Assembly: GCA_021776295.1 (NCBI GenBank)
Contig: JAJFGE010000172.1
Coordinates: 1 to 41,996, forward strand
Source of the DNA: Hyphococcus sp.
GTDB taxonomy: Bacteria; Pseudomonadota; Alphaproteobacteria; Caulobacterales; Parvularculaceae
Reading direction: 5' to 3'
Length of the DNA: 41,996 nt
Positions 14,554-22,875 of the stretch are shown here, piece after piece. The notes below the pieces were generated by a model. It saw nothing but the letters and a program-made list of their open reading frames with translations, was not told the DNA's origin and made no database searches. Made by a program: the position numbers and the translations under genes. How positions within the stretch are numbered: the stretch's first letter is position 1; each line of letters begins with the position of its first letter.

Positions 14554-15732
14554 TCAATCGATCATCTTGGCTGAGCGCAGCCAGAACTGTTCATCGAACC
14601 CTGGAATTTCAAGATTTGCGATAAACTGGCGCGAGGCGGCTTCCCATGAAAACCTCTCGGCCCATTTGCGGCAATCTTCAGGACCCCGATATTCATAAGC
14701 GTCGAGACAGGCCTGGCGCAGATCTTCGTTCATCGCACCGCAGCCAGGCGGCGCGCCATCGAGAATTTCAAGCGGGCCGCGCACCGGATAGGACGCCACC
14801 GGCACGCCGCAGGCAAGCGCTTCGACATTGACCAGGCCAAATGTGTCGGTGCGCGAGGGAAACACGAAAACATCCGCAGCCTGATAATGTCGGGTGAGGT
14901 CATCTTCATATTTCGGCCCGGTAAAGATCGCGTCTTTGTATTTGGCTTCCAGCTCTTCGCGTTGCGGGCCTTCGCCGACAATCACCTTGGTGCCGGGCAA
15001 ATCCAGCTCGATAAAGTCTTCGATGCTTTTTTCCACCGCCAGCCGGCCGACATAGAGATAGACCGGGCGTTCATATTGGTCGAATAGCGAGCGGTCGCCG
15101 GGCGTGAATTTTTTCAGATCAACGCCGCGGGTCCAAAGCTTCATATCTGAAAACCCACGCTCTTCCAGCTCCTCCCGGAGCCCCGGCGTCGCCACCATCA
15201 TGGTCTCGCCGGCATTGTGGAAATCTTTCAAAATCGCGTAGCCCCACTGGATCGGCACATTCCAGCGCTCATTGGCATATTCGGCAAAGCGGGTGTGAAA
15301 GCTGGTGGTAAACGGATAGCCGCGGCGTTTGCAAAACCGCCGCGCCGCGCGCCCAATTGGCCCTTCGGTAGCGATATGAACCGCGTCGGGCTGAAATTCG
15401 TTAATCATTTTCGCCACTTTGCGGTTCGGCAATAGCGACAGGCGGATTTCCGGATAAGACGGCAGCGGGATCGATTTAAAATCGTTCGGCGTCACATAAA
15501 GCACTTCATTACCAAAGCCCCGGAGGATTTCGCCGAGCGTATCCAGCGTCCGGACGACGCCGTTGAGCTGCGGCTTCCACGCATCCGTGGCGATCACCAC
15601 CCTCAACCCGCCCTCCACTGTCGGCATCACGAAGCGGGGCTTGGCGCGGGTCAGCCGGCCGACGCCGGAGCCGAGCCGACGTAGGGCGCTTTTTTTGCGT
15701 TTCGGCGTTTCATCGCGCGGTGTCTCGGTCAT
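14554..15732 (-). CDS. GT4-family glycosyltransferase (GDP-mannose/UDP-sugar alpha-transferase type)
   Basis: 392 residues. After a basic N-terminal stretch of about 40 residues, the Rossmann N-domain starts RVVIATDAWKPQLNGVVRTL, the donor-independent loop of MgtA/PimB-like enzymes. The C-domain shows GRLAVEKSIEDFIEL, VGEGPQREEL and SRTDTFGLVNVEALACG with the E-x7-E-like donor site. Relatives transfer mannose, glucuronate or sulfoquinovose to diacylglycerol or to lipid carriers, so a glycolipid role is likely. It stands alone between an N-formylglutamate amidohydrolase gene and an HTH gene, all on the minus strand. Confidence 0.85.
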   Translation of the reverse strand: MTETPRDETPKRKKSALRRLGSGVGRLTRAKPRFVMPTVEGGLRVVIATDAWKPQLNGVVRTLDTLGEILRGFGNEVLYVTPNDFKSIPLPSYPEIRLSLLPNRKVAKMINEFQPDAVHIATEGPIGRAARRFCKRRGYPFTTSFHTRFAEYANERWNVPIQWGYAILKDFHNAGETMMVATPGLREELEERGFSDMKLWTRGVDLKKFTPGDRSLFDQYERPVYLYVGRLAVEKSIEDFIELDLPGTKVIVGEGPQREELEAKYKDAIFTGPKYEDDLTRHYQAADVFVFPSRTDTFGLVNVEALACGVPVASYPVRGPLEILDGAPPGCGAMNEDLRQACLDAYEYRGPEDCRKWAERFSWEAASRQFIANLEIPGFDEQFWLRSAKMID

Positions 15733-15858
15733 AGGGGCTTTCTAAGCGCTGATTTTAGAGCGGCGCTTGGAGTAGTCCACGCGCGGCGGATTGGCAATCC
15801 ACATGCACGAAATGTCCCGCACCATGCTGCGCCGCAATATTATGCTTGGTTTTCGCTT

Positions 15859-16764
15859 CTATTCCGCCGCCTGGGCCATCCATAGATCGTCGGGGCGCAA
15901 TTTGGTGATCCGCTCTATCAACGCGGTCATGGCTTTGCGCAAGTCGCCAAACCCGGCGGTGCGGGTGATGCGCTGCTCATCGAGATACAGCGTGCGGTTC
16001 ATTTCCACCTGGAGAATATGCACGCCCTTGGCCGGGCGGCCATAGGAGACGGCGACATAACCGCCCGCATAGGGCGCATTGCGCGTAACTTCATAGCCGA
16101 GGCCCGCGAGCGTTTCTTCCGCGAGCGCTGTTACTACGGGCGCGCAGGACGAGCCAAACCGGTCGCCCAGCACAAAATCAATTGGCGCTTCGCCGCTTCT
16201 GAACGGCGCACCGCCAGCTGACGGCATCGAATGACAATCGATCACCACCGCGCAACCAAACTGCGCGCGCGCCTCTTCGATAAGCCGCTCCAGCGCTACA
16301 TGATAGGGATCGTAACACTCCGCCAGGCGGCGGCCGGCGTCGGCAAAGTGCAGCTTGCGGTCATAGATATCCTCACCGTCAGCGACAATGCGCGGGACCA
16401 CGCCAAGTCCTGCAATCACCCGGCTGGAGCGGGTGTCGGCGCCCGGCGGCAGGCGGTCAGCGAACATTCGCGGGTCGAGCTCGTCGCGGGCGCGGTTAAC
16501 ATCGACATAGGCGCGCGGGAACAAAGCGCGCAACAATGGCGCGCCATGGCGCGGCGCATCGTCAAATATCAAATCGACATAAGAGTCTTCCGACTGGCGC
16601 AGCTGGTGCCGGTCGAGGCGGCTTTTGCGCAGCAAATCCTCTGGATAATCGCGGCCCGAATGCGGCGAGGCGAAAATCACTGGCGAGGCCAGCGTCTCGG
16701 GCGTTAATATCTCCACCGCATCACGCCCGTGATAGGGGCCACGCTGTTTGTGAGTTTCGGTCAT
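15859..16764 (-). CDS. N-formylglutamate amidohydrolase family protein
   Basis: 301 residues. SPVIFASPHSGRDYPEDLL near the N-terminus and VNRARDELDPRMF carry His and Asp/Glu residues expected for metal binding, followed by CAVVIDCHSMPS and LQVEMNRTLYLDE. These are the landmarks of the family that hydrolyses N-formyl-L-glutamate in histidine degradation; many alphaproteobacterial members away from hut genes have unknown substrates. It is divergent from cpdR, an arrangement I believe recurs in alphaproteobacteria. The ATG is at 16762-16764. Confidence 0.85.
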   Translation of the reverse strand: MTETHKQRGPYHGRDAVEILTPETLASPVIFASPHSGRDYPEDLLRKSRLDRHQLRQSEDSYVDLIFDDAPRHGAPLLRALFPRAYVDVNRARDELDPRMFADRLPPGADTRSSRVIAGLGVVPRIVADGEDIYDRKLHFADAGRRLAECYDPYHVALERLIEEARAQFGCAVVIDCHSMPSAGGAPFRSGEAPIDFVLGDRFGSSCAPVVTALAEETLAGLGYEVTRNAPYAGGYVAVSYGRPAKGVHILQVEMNRTLYLDEQRITRTAGFGDLRKAMTALIERITKLRPDDLWMAQAAE

Positions 16765-16953
16765 GACCTATCCAGGCTTGAAAATGATGCGACTTGGGGC
16801 ATGTTAGCGCGAGTTTGCAGGATTCGTTAAGACCCGATGGCATATTAGGGTCCGGCGGAGCGGTTTTTGCATTTCGCTTCTCACAGTCGAGCGAAGGGGG
16901 TTAACAGTCCCGATCTCGAACAGAGCGATAACGGAACATAGAGGCGGTACGCG

Positions 16954-17313
16954 ATGGCGGCGATTCTTTTGGCGGAAGACGATGATTCAATGCGGCGGTT
17001 TTTGAAAAAAGCGCTGGAGCGGGCTGGCCATGCGGTGGTTGACGCCTCTCAAGGCGATGAAGCGCTGACCGAATTACAGCTGCGCGAATTTGACCTCCTG
17101 CTCACTGATATCGTCATGCCGGTGATGGACGGCATTGAGCTGGCCCGCCGCGCCGCCGAAATCGACCCGGAAATGGCGATAATGTTCATTACCGGCTTTG
17201 CCGCCGTCGCCCTCAACGCCGCCAACCAGGCGCCGGAAGACGCCAAGGTCCTGTCTAAGCCGTTTCACCTTAAAGACCTGGTGCGCGAAGTCGACCGCGT
17301 GGTCGCCGCCTGA
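16954..17313 (+). CDS. cpdR: CpdR response regulator (ClpXP adaptor of the CtrA circuit)
   Basis: 119 residues, a lone receiver domain. The acidic pocket EDDD is at residues 8-11, the phospho-acceptor Asp is 52 in LLLTDIVMPVMDG, and Thr in MFITGFAAVA and Lys in VLSKPFH are conserved. The sequence follows Caulobacter CpdR closely (ILLAEDDDSMRRFL; PEDAKVLSKP) and ends in two alanines, as CpdR does. Unphosphorylated CpdR goes to the pole and primes ClpXP for CtrA, PopA-related and other substrates; CckA-ChpT phosphate switches it off. GAGG lies 9 bases before the ATG. Confidence 0.95.
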   Translation: MAAILLAEDDDSMRRFLKKALERAGHAVVDASQGDEALTELQLREFDLLLTDIVMPVMDGIELARRAAEIDPEMAIMFITGFAAVALNAANQAPEDAKVLSKPFHLKDLVREVDRVVAA

Positions 17314-17389
17314 GCACGCCTCAAGGCTTGCCACCCTCAAAAATTGCCGCTAGAGACCGGCCCCTCGAAAGCGGCCGCCAGCCGCCGCC

Positions 17390-17464
17390 GGGCGCATAGC
17401 TCAGGGGTAGAGCGCTACCTTGACATGGTAGAGGTCCCAGGTTCGAAACCCGGTGCGCCCACCA
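17390..17464 (+). tRNA. tRNA-Val, anticodon GAC
   Basis: A full cloverleaf of 75 nt with encoded CCA. The acceptor stem is GGGCGCA / TGCGCCC with discriminator A. The D stem is GCTC / GAGC, the anticodon stem CTACC / GGTAG holds TTGACAT (anticodon GAC), and the T arm is CCAGG-TTCGAAA-CCCGG. The middle T-stem pair is A-C rather than Watson-Crick. It lies 76 bases after cpdR and upstream of a toxin-antitoxin pair. Confidence 0.96.
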
Positions 17465-17609
17465 TTATTTATCTCGCGGCAATTCGCTACGCGAATGCCT
17501 CCGATGGGGCGGCCTGACCGGCCGACGCGCCGTCGCGCGTTTGCATCACCGAGTTCGAGTTCTCTTCACTCGCCTCCACCAGCCTTCGCCACTCACAGCA
17601 ATGACCATC

Positions 17610-17638
17610 TTGACAATTTGTATCCTATGGGATACATT
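17610..17638 (+). promoter_or_regulatory. Promoter with embedded operator for the toxin-antitoxin pair
   Basis: TTGACA (17610-17615) and TACATT (17633-17638) are 17 bases apart. Between and overlapping them lies GTATCC-TATG-GGATAC (17620-17635), a perfect 6-bp inverted repeat placed where an antitoxin repressor would block polymerase. The expected transcript start falls at or next to the toxin ATG at 17646, so the first gene may be leaderless. Confidence 0.65.
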
Positions 17639-17645
17639 CACGTCC

Positions 17646-17947
17646 ATGGAAGTACTGGAAACAGAGAATTTTTCCAAATGGCTCGTCAAACTGAAAGACA
17701 CCCAGGCACGCGCCAGAATTTTGGTTCGGATCGACCGGCTGTTACTCGGCAACCCAGGAGATGTGGCGCCTGTGGGCGACGGCGTATCGGAGATGCGCAT
17801 CCATTACGGCTCCGGTTTCGGGTATATTTCGTTCAACGCGGCGACACATTGATCGTCCTGTTGGCCGGAGGCGACAAAAGCACGCAAGGATCAGACATTA
17901 AAACGGCGTTGGCCCTCGCCGAAGAGACTAAAAAAACGGGCGCATAA
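17646..17947 (+). pseudogene. RelE/HigB-like toxin gene, frameshifted
   Basis: Two frames join into one 100-residue toxin. Frame one gives MEVLETENFSKWLVKLKD to SEMRIHYGSGF (58 residues); the next 42 residues, RVYFVQRGDTLIVLLAGGDK to the end, are in the -1 frame from 17819. The joint matches the family text exactly (GPGYRVYFVQRGD), so one base is missing at 17817-17822, or the ribosome slips back on TTC to TTT. Without a slip, frame one stops at 17850-17852 after 10 foreign residues. The family is the addiction-module killer group related to HigB (RelE fold), an mRNA-cleaving toxin. The antitoxin gene follows 18 bases later and is intact. Confidence 0.8.
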
Positions 17948-17965
17948 CAGACCAAGGAGCACGCC

Positions 17966-18256
17966 ATGCCAACCAAAACTACTCGCTGGGATTCTGCCAA
18001 ATATCTCGAAACGAAAGAGGATATCGCCGCTTATCTTGAAGCTGCGTTCGAGGATGGCGATCTCGCTCTCATCACCCAGGCGCTCGGCGCAGTGGCCCGT
18101 GCAAAAGGCATGAGTGAAATCGCGGAAAAAACCGGCCTCACCCGACCGAGCCTTTACAAAGCGCTTTGCGAAGACGGCAATCCAGAATTTGCGACCGTCA
18201 TGAAAGTGATGAAGGCGCTGGGGCTCGACATGAAGATTGTTGCGGCGGCGGCATAA
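17966..18256 (+). CDS. HigA-like antitoxin, HTH addiction-module antidote
   Basis: 96 residues with AAGGAG 8 bases before the ATG. The N-terminal third (TTRWDSAKYLETKEDIAAYLEAAFEDGD) is the toxin-binding part of the addiction-module antidote family. The middle carries a Cro/C1-like HTH (AKGMSEIAEKTGLTRPSLYKALCEDGNPEFATVMKVMKALGL). It would neutralise the upstream RelE/HigB-like toxin and repress the promoter at 17610. It remains intact although the toxin frame is broken, as expected if the antitoxin is still needed or if the toxin is made by frameshifting. Confidence 0.88.
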   Translation: MPTKTTRWDSAKYLETKEDIAAYLEAAFEDGDLALITQALGAVARAKGMSEIAEKTGLTRPSLYKALCEDGNPEFATVMKVMKALGLDMKIVAAAA

Positions 18257-18347
18257 ACGCGCCTCACGTAACAAAAACCATCTGCTCACGTTCTATGCCA
18301 GCAGTCTCGCTAATTTTTGCTCCCCGGCCCTGACTAACTGGCAAGAC

Positions 18348-18378
18348 GAAAAGCACCCTCAGACGGGCGCTTTCCTTT
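18348..18378. terminator. Bidirectional terminator between the antitoxin and YbjN genes
   Basis: GAAAAGC-A-CCC and GGG-C-GCTTTC form a stem with one A-C mismatch and a 6-base loop, followed by CTTTAA on the plus strand and by TTTTCGTC on the minus strand. It stands between two convergent genes and can serve both. Confidence 0.6.
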
Positions 18379-18400
18379 AATTCATCGGACTACGAATTTC

Positions 18401-19138
18401 CTACTTAAAATTCTTAATCTTGTTGCGCGGCAGGTCTTCAAGCTCGATTAGCCGCAAAATGTCGTCGGTGGCTTCGTCGAAGCTTTTATTGTGTCGCTCG
18501 GACATTGCCGGCGCATCCTCGATGGCGCCGGTCAGATGGACTAATCCCTTACGATTAAGAGACGCGGCGGCAAGGTCTCCGCTATAACCCTCAAGAGACA
18601 CCGTGCGCCCGGCGCTTGCCAGCTCGGCGTGGAACCGGCCCGCCAGAGTGAAAAAGTTAAGCAGCGAGGCGGCGACATTGCCGCGGGGAATGCCGAAGTC
18701 GGCGATTTCATAGCGGGTGATAAAAGCGCCGCTGGACTTGTCCAGCGCCGTTCTGGTGAACGGGTAGCGGTCATTAAACGCTCTGACGGTTTGCGAATTT
18801 GCATTGCCCTCATAGGGAGAGAATATCAATACGCCGATGCATTTTGAGGTTCCGTTCACGCGGCAGGCGGAGGGCTGCATGTAAAAGTTCAACGCCCCGC
18901 CGGCATTGGCGACAATCGCCGAGCTGCCGCCATCGACCGCAACCGCGCGCCACACGACACCAAGCTCGTCGAGAATGGGCCCGACCGACTGGACATCAAA
19001 ATCTGAGATGAGTGTTGTCGGATTGGCGACAACCGGTTGGTTATTCGCCGCGCCGGACAAACTGTTTTGCGCAGCTGCTGATGACAGCGCCGCCACAGCA
19101 GCAGCCATCACGCCTAAAAATTTATGCATATGCCCCAT
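18401..19138 (-). CDS. Exported YbjN-domain protein
   Basis: 245 residues from the ATG at 19136-19138, which has GGAAGGG upstream; the longer frame to 19423 overlaps rsmB and is not credible. The first 24 residues are a signal peptide (FLGVMAAAVAALSSAAAQ), probably cut after AAA. The mature part follows the YbjN pattern: ISDFDVQSVGPILDELGV, then SACRVNGTSKCIGVLIFSPYE, FNDRYPFTRTALDKSSGA and RGNVAASLLNFF. YbjN proteins adopt a fold related to type III chaperones and affect motility or surface traits in enterobacteria; the biochemical role is not known. It is convergent with the antitoxin gene and divergent from rsmB. Confidence 0.78.
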   Translation of the reverse strand: MGHMHKFLGVMAAAVAALSSAAAQNSLSGAANNQPVVANPTTLISDFDVQSVGPILDELGVVWRAVAVDGGSSAIVANAGGALNFYMQPSACRVNGTSKCIGVLIFSPYEGNANSQTVRAFNDRYPFTRTALDKSSGAFITRYEIADFGIPRGNVAASLLNFFTLAGRFHAELASAGRTVSLEGYSGDLAAASLNRKGLVHLTGAIEDAPAMSERHNKSFDEATDDILRLIELEDLPRNKIKNFK

Positions 19139-19292
19139 TACCCTTCCCCGGATACGCCCGGCGGACCCGTCCGCCGGAAGCCGGCAGCATAAGCGAAAAA
19201 TGCGCGCCCCGCAAAATATTCGCTCAATTACCCGTTTTTCGTGGCCCCTTTTTCGTGACATTGCGGGCGGGGCGTGGTTTACGCGGGGCCTT

Positions 19293-20621
19293 ATGACCCA
19301 ACCCCTCGAGCCCACACCCCAAACCGGCGGCGCCGGGATTGAAGCGCGCCGCGCCGCGCTCGATATCCTTGAACGTGTCGCCAAAGGCGCATCGCTGGAC
19401 GACGCCTTGAAGGACTGCCGCACATTTGACTTGCTGGAGGGGCCTGACCGTGGTTTTGCCCGGGCGCTGGCGAGTTGCGTTTTGCGCCGGCGCGGCTCGC
19501 TCGACCATGTGCTCGGCGCCTATATCGACCGGCCGCTGCCGAAGCGGGCAATCCGGGTGATGGATATTTTACGCCTCGCCAGCGCCCAGACTTTATTCAT
19601 GGGAACCCCCGACCATGCCGCGGTCTCGACTGCAGTATCGCTGGCCGGAGAACGGCGCGAAAATCTCGGCTATGCAAAACTCGTCAACGCGGTGGCCCGC
19701 AAAGTCGCCAAGAACGGGCCGGCGGTGGTGAAAAAACTGCCCGCGCGCGTTGATACGCCGGGCTGGTTGTGGCGCTCATGGGAGCGCGCCTATGGGGCGC
19801 AAACCGCGCGCGCCATCGCCGAAGCCCATCACAATGAACCGCGGCTTGATGTCACCTTGAAGGCGCCGGGCGCCGCAAACGAGTGGACAGACCGTCTTGA
19901 AGCGGAGCTTTTGCCGACCGGGTCTTTGCGCCGCGCCGGCGTCAGCGATGTGACGCAGCTTGCCGGCTTTGAAGAAGGCGCATGGTGGGTGCAGGACGCC
20001 GCCGCCAGCCTGCCGGCGCGGCTCGCCGGAGATGTCAGCGGCAAGACGGTGTTTGACCTTTGCGCCGCACCCGGCGGCAAGACGCTGCAATTTGCGGCCA
20101 TGGGCGCCAATGTCACTGCGGTTGATATTTCCGAGCCGCGGCTGGAGCGGCTGGTCGATAATCTGGCGCGCACCAACCTCACCGCGAGGCTCGTCACCGA
20201 AGATATTTTAAAATGGCGCTCGGAAGAAAAAGCCGACATCGTGCTTCTCGATGCGCCCTGTTCGGCAACCGGCACCATCCGCCGCCATCCGGATATTCCA
20301 TGGACCAAGTCTGAAACCGACATCGCCGCGCTGACATCGCTACAGGCGCGGATGCTCGATCACGCCATCGGTTTTGTAAAACCCGGCGGCATGGTGATCT
20401 ATTGCGTTTGCTCGCTGCAGCCGGAAGAGGGGGAAAAACAGGCCGAGGCGGCGCTGGCGCGCCATAAACATCTCGCCCGCAAACCGGTCCTGCCGGAAGA
20501 GATCGGCGGGCTTGCCGGCGGCGTTAACCGTTATGGCGATCTGCGCACCACGCCGGCAATGCTGGCCGAGGCCGGCGCCATGGACGGGTTCTTCGCCGCC
20601 CGCTTTATTGTTAACGATTAG
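19293..20621 (+). CDS. rsmB: 16S rRNA m5C967 methyltransferase family (RsmB)
   Basis: 442 residues from the ATG at 19293. The N-terminal 130 residues form the NusB-like RNA-binding domain (ARRAALDILERVAKGASLDDAL). The catalytic half has the SAM site FDLCAAPGGKTLQ, motif IV LLDAPCSATGTIRRHPD with one catalytic Cys, and motif VI YCVCSLQPEEGE with the second. These are diagnostic for the RsmB/NOP family, which methylates cytosine 967 of 16S rRNA in E. coli. Length and domain order are normal. The ribosome binding site is weak. It stands alone, divergent from the YbjN gene. Confidence 0.92.
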   Translation: MTQPLEPTPQTGGAGIEARRAALDILERVAKGASLDDALKDCRTFDLLEGPDRGFARALASCVLRRRGSLDHVLGAYIDRPLPKRAIRVMDILRLASAQTLFMGTPDHAAVSTAVSLAGERRENLGYAKLVNAVARKVAKNGPAVVKKLPARVDTPGWLWRSWERAYGAQTARAIAEAHHNEPRLDVTLKAPGAANEWTDRLEAELLPTGSLRRAGVSDVTQLAGFEEGAWWVQDAAASLPARLAGDVSGKTVFDLCAAPGGKTLQFAAMGANVTAVDISEPRLERLVDNLARTNLTARLVTEDILKWRSEEKADIVLLDAPCSATGTIRRHPDIPWTKSETDIAALTSLQARMLDHAIGFVKPGGMVIYCVCSLQPEEGEKQAEAALARHKHLARKPVLPEEIGGLAGGVNRYGDLRTTPAMLAEAGAMDGFFAARFIVND

Positions 20622-20770
20622 GCCTCTTTGACGGGCCCAAATCGGCTTATTTACGGGCCCCGCCCCTTGATCGGCGGGTCGCAACCCCCGATATTACCCA
20701 AAGAATTTATGACGCTAGGCGTTTGCCGGGCCTTGTGGCCCGGGCAACGTATGGAAAAGGACCAATGCCC

Positions 20771-21502
20771 ATGAACGACCCGCAACGACAGTTTGGCGGC
20801 GCTGCCGCCGGCGCCCGCACCGGCGCCGTCATTGACGAGGGCCTGCGCCAATACATGCTCGGCGTTTACAACTATATGGCGCTCGCCGTCGCCGGCACCG
20901 GGCTGATCTCGATGCTGATGGCCGGCAATGAGGCGCTGATGTTTCAGATCGCAACCACGCCGCTGAAATGGGTCGGCTTTGCCGGCATCCTTGGCATCGG
21001 GTTTCTGGCTCCGAAGATTATTTTCTCCGGCTCCAAAATTGCTGCGCACGGGATGTTCTGGCTTTATGCAGCGTTGTGGGGCGCGATGATTGCGCCAATG
21101 CTGTACGCCTTTCAGCAAGCCGGCGCTGCACAGGATATCTATCGCGCGTTCTTTATCACCGCCTCGGTGTTTGGCGCGGTGAGCCTTTATGGCTACACCA
21201 CCAAGCGCAACCTTTCCGCCATGGCGAGTTTTCTGTTCATGGCCACAGTCGGCCTCCTGATCGCGATCGTTGTCAATGCGCTTATTTTTCAGAGCGGCAT
21301 GATGAGCCTGATTACGTCGTCTCTTGTTGTTCTGGTTTTCTCCGCGATCACCGCTTACGAAACCCAGATGATCAAATCGATGTATCAGGAAGGCAGCGCC
21401 ACAAATGAACGCGCGGCGATCTTTGGCGCGTTTGCGCTTTACGGATCGTTTGTCACACTGTTTGTGCATATCCTCAATATTCTCGGGATTATGCGCGACT
21501 GA
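20771..21502 (+). CDS. Bax inhibitor-1 / YccA family membrane protein
   Basis: 243 residues from the ATG at 20771, 9 bases after AAGGA; an ATG two codons earlier is possible. The N-terminus is polar (PQRQFGGAAAGARTG), then seven hydrophobic segments follow from about residue 35. The family landmarks VFGAVSLYGYTTKRNLS and TAYETQMIKSMY, with the conserved Asp/Glu near the end, are present. BI-1 members are pH-sensitive calcium leak channels in some bacteria and interact with FtsH in others. It is a single gene with its own strong terminator. Confidence 0.9.
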   Translation: MNDPQRQFGGAAAGARTGAVIDEGLRQYMLGVYNYMALAVAGTGLISMLMAGNEALMFQIATTPLKWVGFAGILGIGFLAPKIIFSGSKIAAHGMFWLYAALWGAMIAPMLYAFQQAGAAQDIYRAFFITASVFGAVSLYGYTTKRNLSAMASFLFMATVGLLIAIVVNALIFQSGMMSLITSSLVVLVFSAITAYETQMIKSMYQEGSATNERAAIFGAFALYGSFVTLFVHILNILGIMRD

Positions 21503-21527
21503 CGCGTACTCCAACCCCAGGCCTCAC

Positions 21528-21556
21528 AACCCCCGCTTGCGAGAGCGGGGGTTTTT
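21528..21556 (+). terminator. Intrinsic terminator after the BI-1 gene
   Basis: AACCCCCGCT and AGCGGGGGTT pair perfectly over 10 bp around a 6-base loop and run into TTTTT. It begins 26 bases past the stop codon. Confidence 0.92.
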
Positions 21557-21627
21557 ATGACCGAGCTGTGACCTTACGTCATCAATTGCGATTTGCCCCC
21601 TCTCACCCCGGCGCATAAGGTTCGCCC

Positions 21628-22866
21628 ATGAGTGAAAGAGATTGTTACGGATTGCCGATCACCGGCGCGGGCGGCGATGCGGCGCGCGGCTATGACCATT
21701 ATGTGCGTGAATTTTTAAGTTATGGCGCAGAACTGCGCGCATTGTTTGAGGTGGCGGACGCTAATCCCGGCGCGCCGCTGCTCAATGCCCATGCCGCCGC
21801 GCTGCACATGGCGTTTGAAGGCGCTGAGGGTTGGGACTATGCAGCGCCCTATCTCGCCCGCATGCGCCAGACCCTCCGCGCGGGAAGCGAGCGCGAACGT
21901 CTGTTCTGCACAGCCGTTGAGGCATGGTCGCTGCTCGACTTTACCAGTGCGCTGACCGCGCTTGACGAGGTGACAGTGCGCTGGCCGGCTGATCTTTGCG
22001 CCATCAAATGGGGCCAGTATCACGCGTTTAATCTCGGCGACAGTCCGGCCTTGCTGCGGCTTGGCCGGCGCGCGGCGATCGCTCATGAACACGGGCCTTA
22101 TGTCCATGGCATGATCGCTTTTGCGCTTGAGCAAAACCACCAGCTCGAAGCGGCCGAAGAAGAGGGTTTGCGCGCGGTTGAGATTTCGATTGACGATGCT
22201 TGGGCGCATCATGCGGTCGCCCATGTCATGGAAACTCAAGGCCGCCCGAGGGAAGGCGCGCGCTGGCTAGACCATTGCGCCCATACCTGGGAGAAAAAAG
22301 GCGTCTTCATCCGCGATCATAATTGGTGGCATGCTGCGCTGTTTCGCCTGTCGCTCGGGCGCTATGACGAAGCGTTAGAGATTTTCGATGCGCGCCTATG
22401 GGGCGAATGGCCTGAATTCCCGCAGGAACAAATCGGCGCCGCCTCGATGTTGTGGCGGCTGGAACTGCGCGGCGGCGACGTTGGCGCGCGCTGGGCGCCA
22501 GTGGTTGAACAGGCCCGCACTAGAGCCGGCGAGCACCTGTTTCCGTTTCACGACCTCCACTATCTTTACGCGCTCGCCAGAGCCGGAACGGGGGGAGAAG
22601 CAGAAAAGTTTCTCGCCTCGATGCAACACAAAGCCGACGCTGCGCCGGGCGACGCCGGATTGGTCTGGAAAGAAATCGCCGTCCCCGCTGGCGCCGCGCT
22701 GATCGACTTCACAAAAGGGCGGCGCGGTGAAGCCGCGACGAAGCTCCAACCATTGCTCCGTGAGCTGCATAAAATCGGCGGCAGCCATGCACAACGTCAC
22801 ATCTTCGTGGAAACGATAGAGGCCTGCGCTGAAAATGCTGCCGATGCATCAACCATCGCGCATTAA
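21628..22866 (+). CDS. TTC38-like tetratricopeptide repeat protein
   Basis: 412 residues, no signal peptide. The protein is alpha-helical throughout, with degenerate TPR-like repeats. Landmarks of the TTC38 family are HAAALHMAFEGAEGW, IAFALEQNHQLEAAEEEGLRAVEI, DAWAHHAVAHVMETQGR and the very conserved IRDHNWWHAALFRLSLGRYDEALEIFD. The family is found in animals and in many alphaproteobacteria, and its function is unknown. It is a single gene between the BI-1 terminator and the convergent DUF2794 gene. The ATG at 21628 has AAGG upstream. Confidence 0.85.
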   Translation: MSERDCYGLPITGAGGDAARGYDHYVREFLSYGAELRALFEVADANPGAPLLNAHAAALHMAFEGAEGWDYAAPYLARMRQTLRAGSERERLFCTAVEAWSLLDFTSALTALDEVTVRWPADLCAIKWGQYHAFNLGDSPALLRLGRRAAIAHEHGPYVHGMIAFALEQNHQLEAAEEEGLRAVEISIDDAWAHHAVAHVMETQGRPREGARWLDHCAHTWEKKGVFIRDHNWWHAALFRLSLGRYDEALEIFDARLWGEWPEFPQEQIGAASMLWRLELRGGDVGARWAPVVEQARTRAGEHLFPFHDLHYLYALARAGTGGEAEKFLASMQHKADAAPGDAGLVWKEIAVPAGAALIDFTKGRRGEAATKLQPLLRELHKIGGSHAQRHIFVETIEACAENAADASTIAH

Positions 22867-22875
22867 TATCAGGGC

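Noticed and set aside
16800-16953. CtrA half-sites (TTAA) upstream of cpdR
   Set aside because: The TTAA words at about 16828 and 16904 have no partner at 7-base spacing, so they do not form a full box.
17465-17609. Possible att site or tRNA fragment downstream of tRNA-Val
   Set aside because: No second copy of the tRNA 3' end and no integrase gene are present in the window; only small local palindromes are seen.
18906-19292. 129-codon upstream extension of the rsmB frame
   Set aside because: It overlaps the signal-peptide region of the divergent YbjN gene and has no homology to RsmB; the family text begins after the ATG at 19293.
20651-21514. Minus-strand ORF of 287 codons opposite the BI-1 gene
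   Set aside because: The translation is His/Arg/Gln-rich low-complexity shadow text, while the plus strand has a seven-segment membrane protein with SD and terminator.
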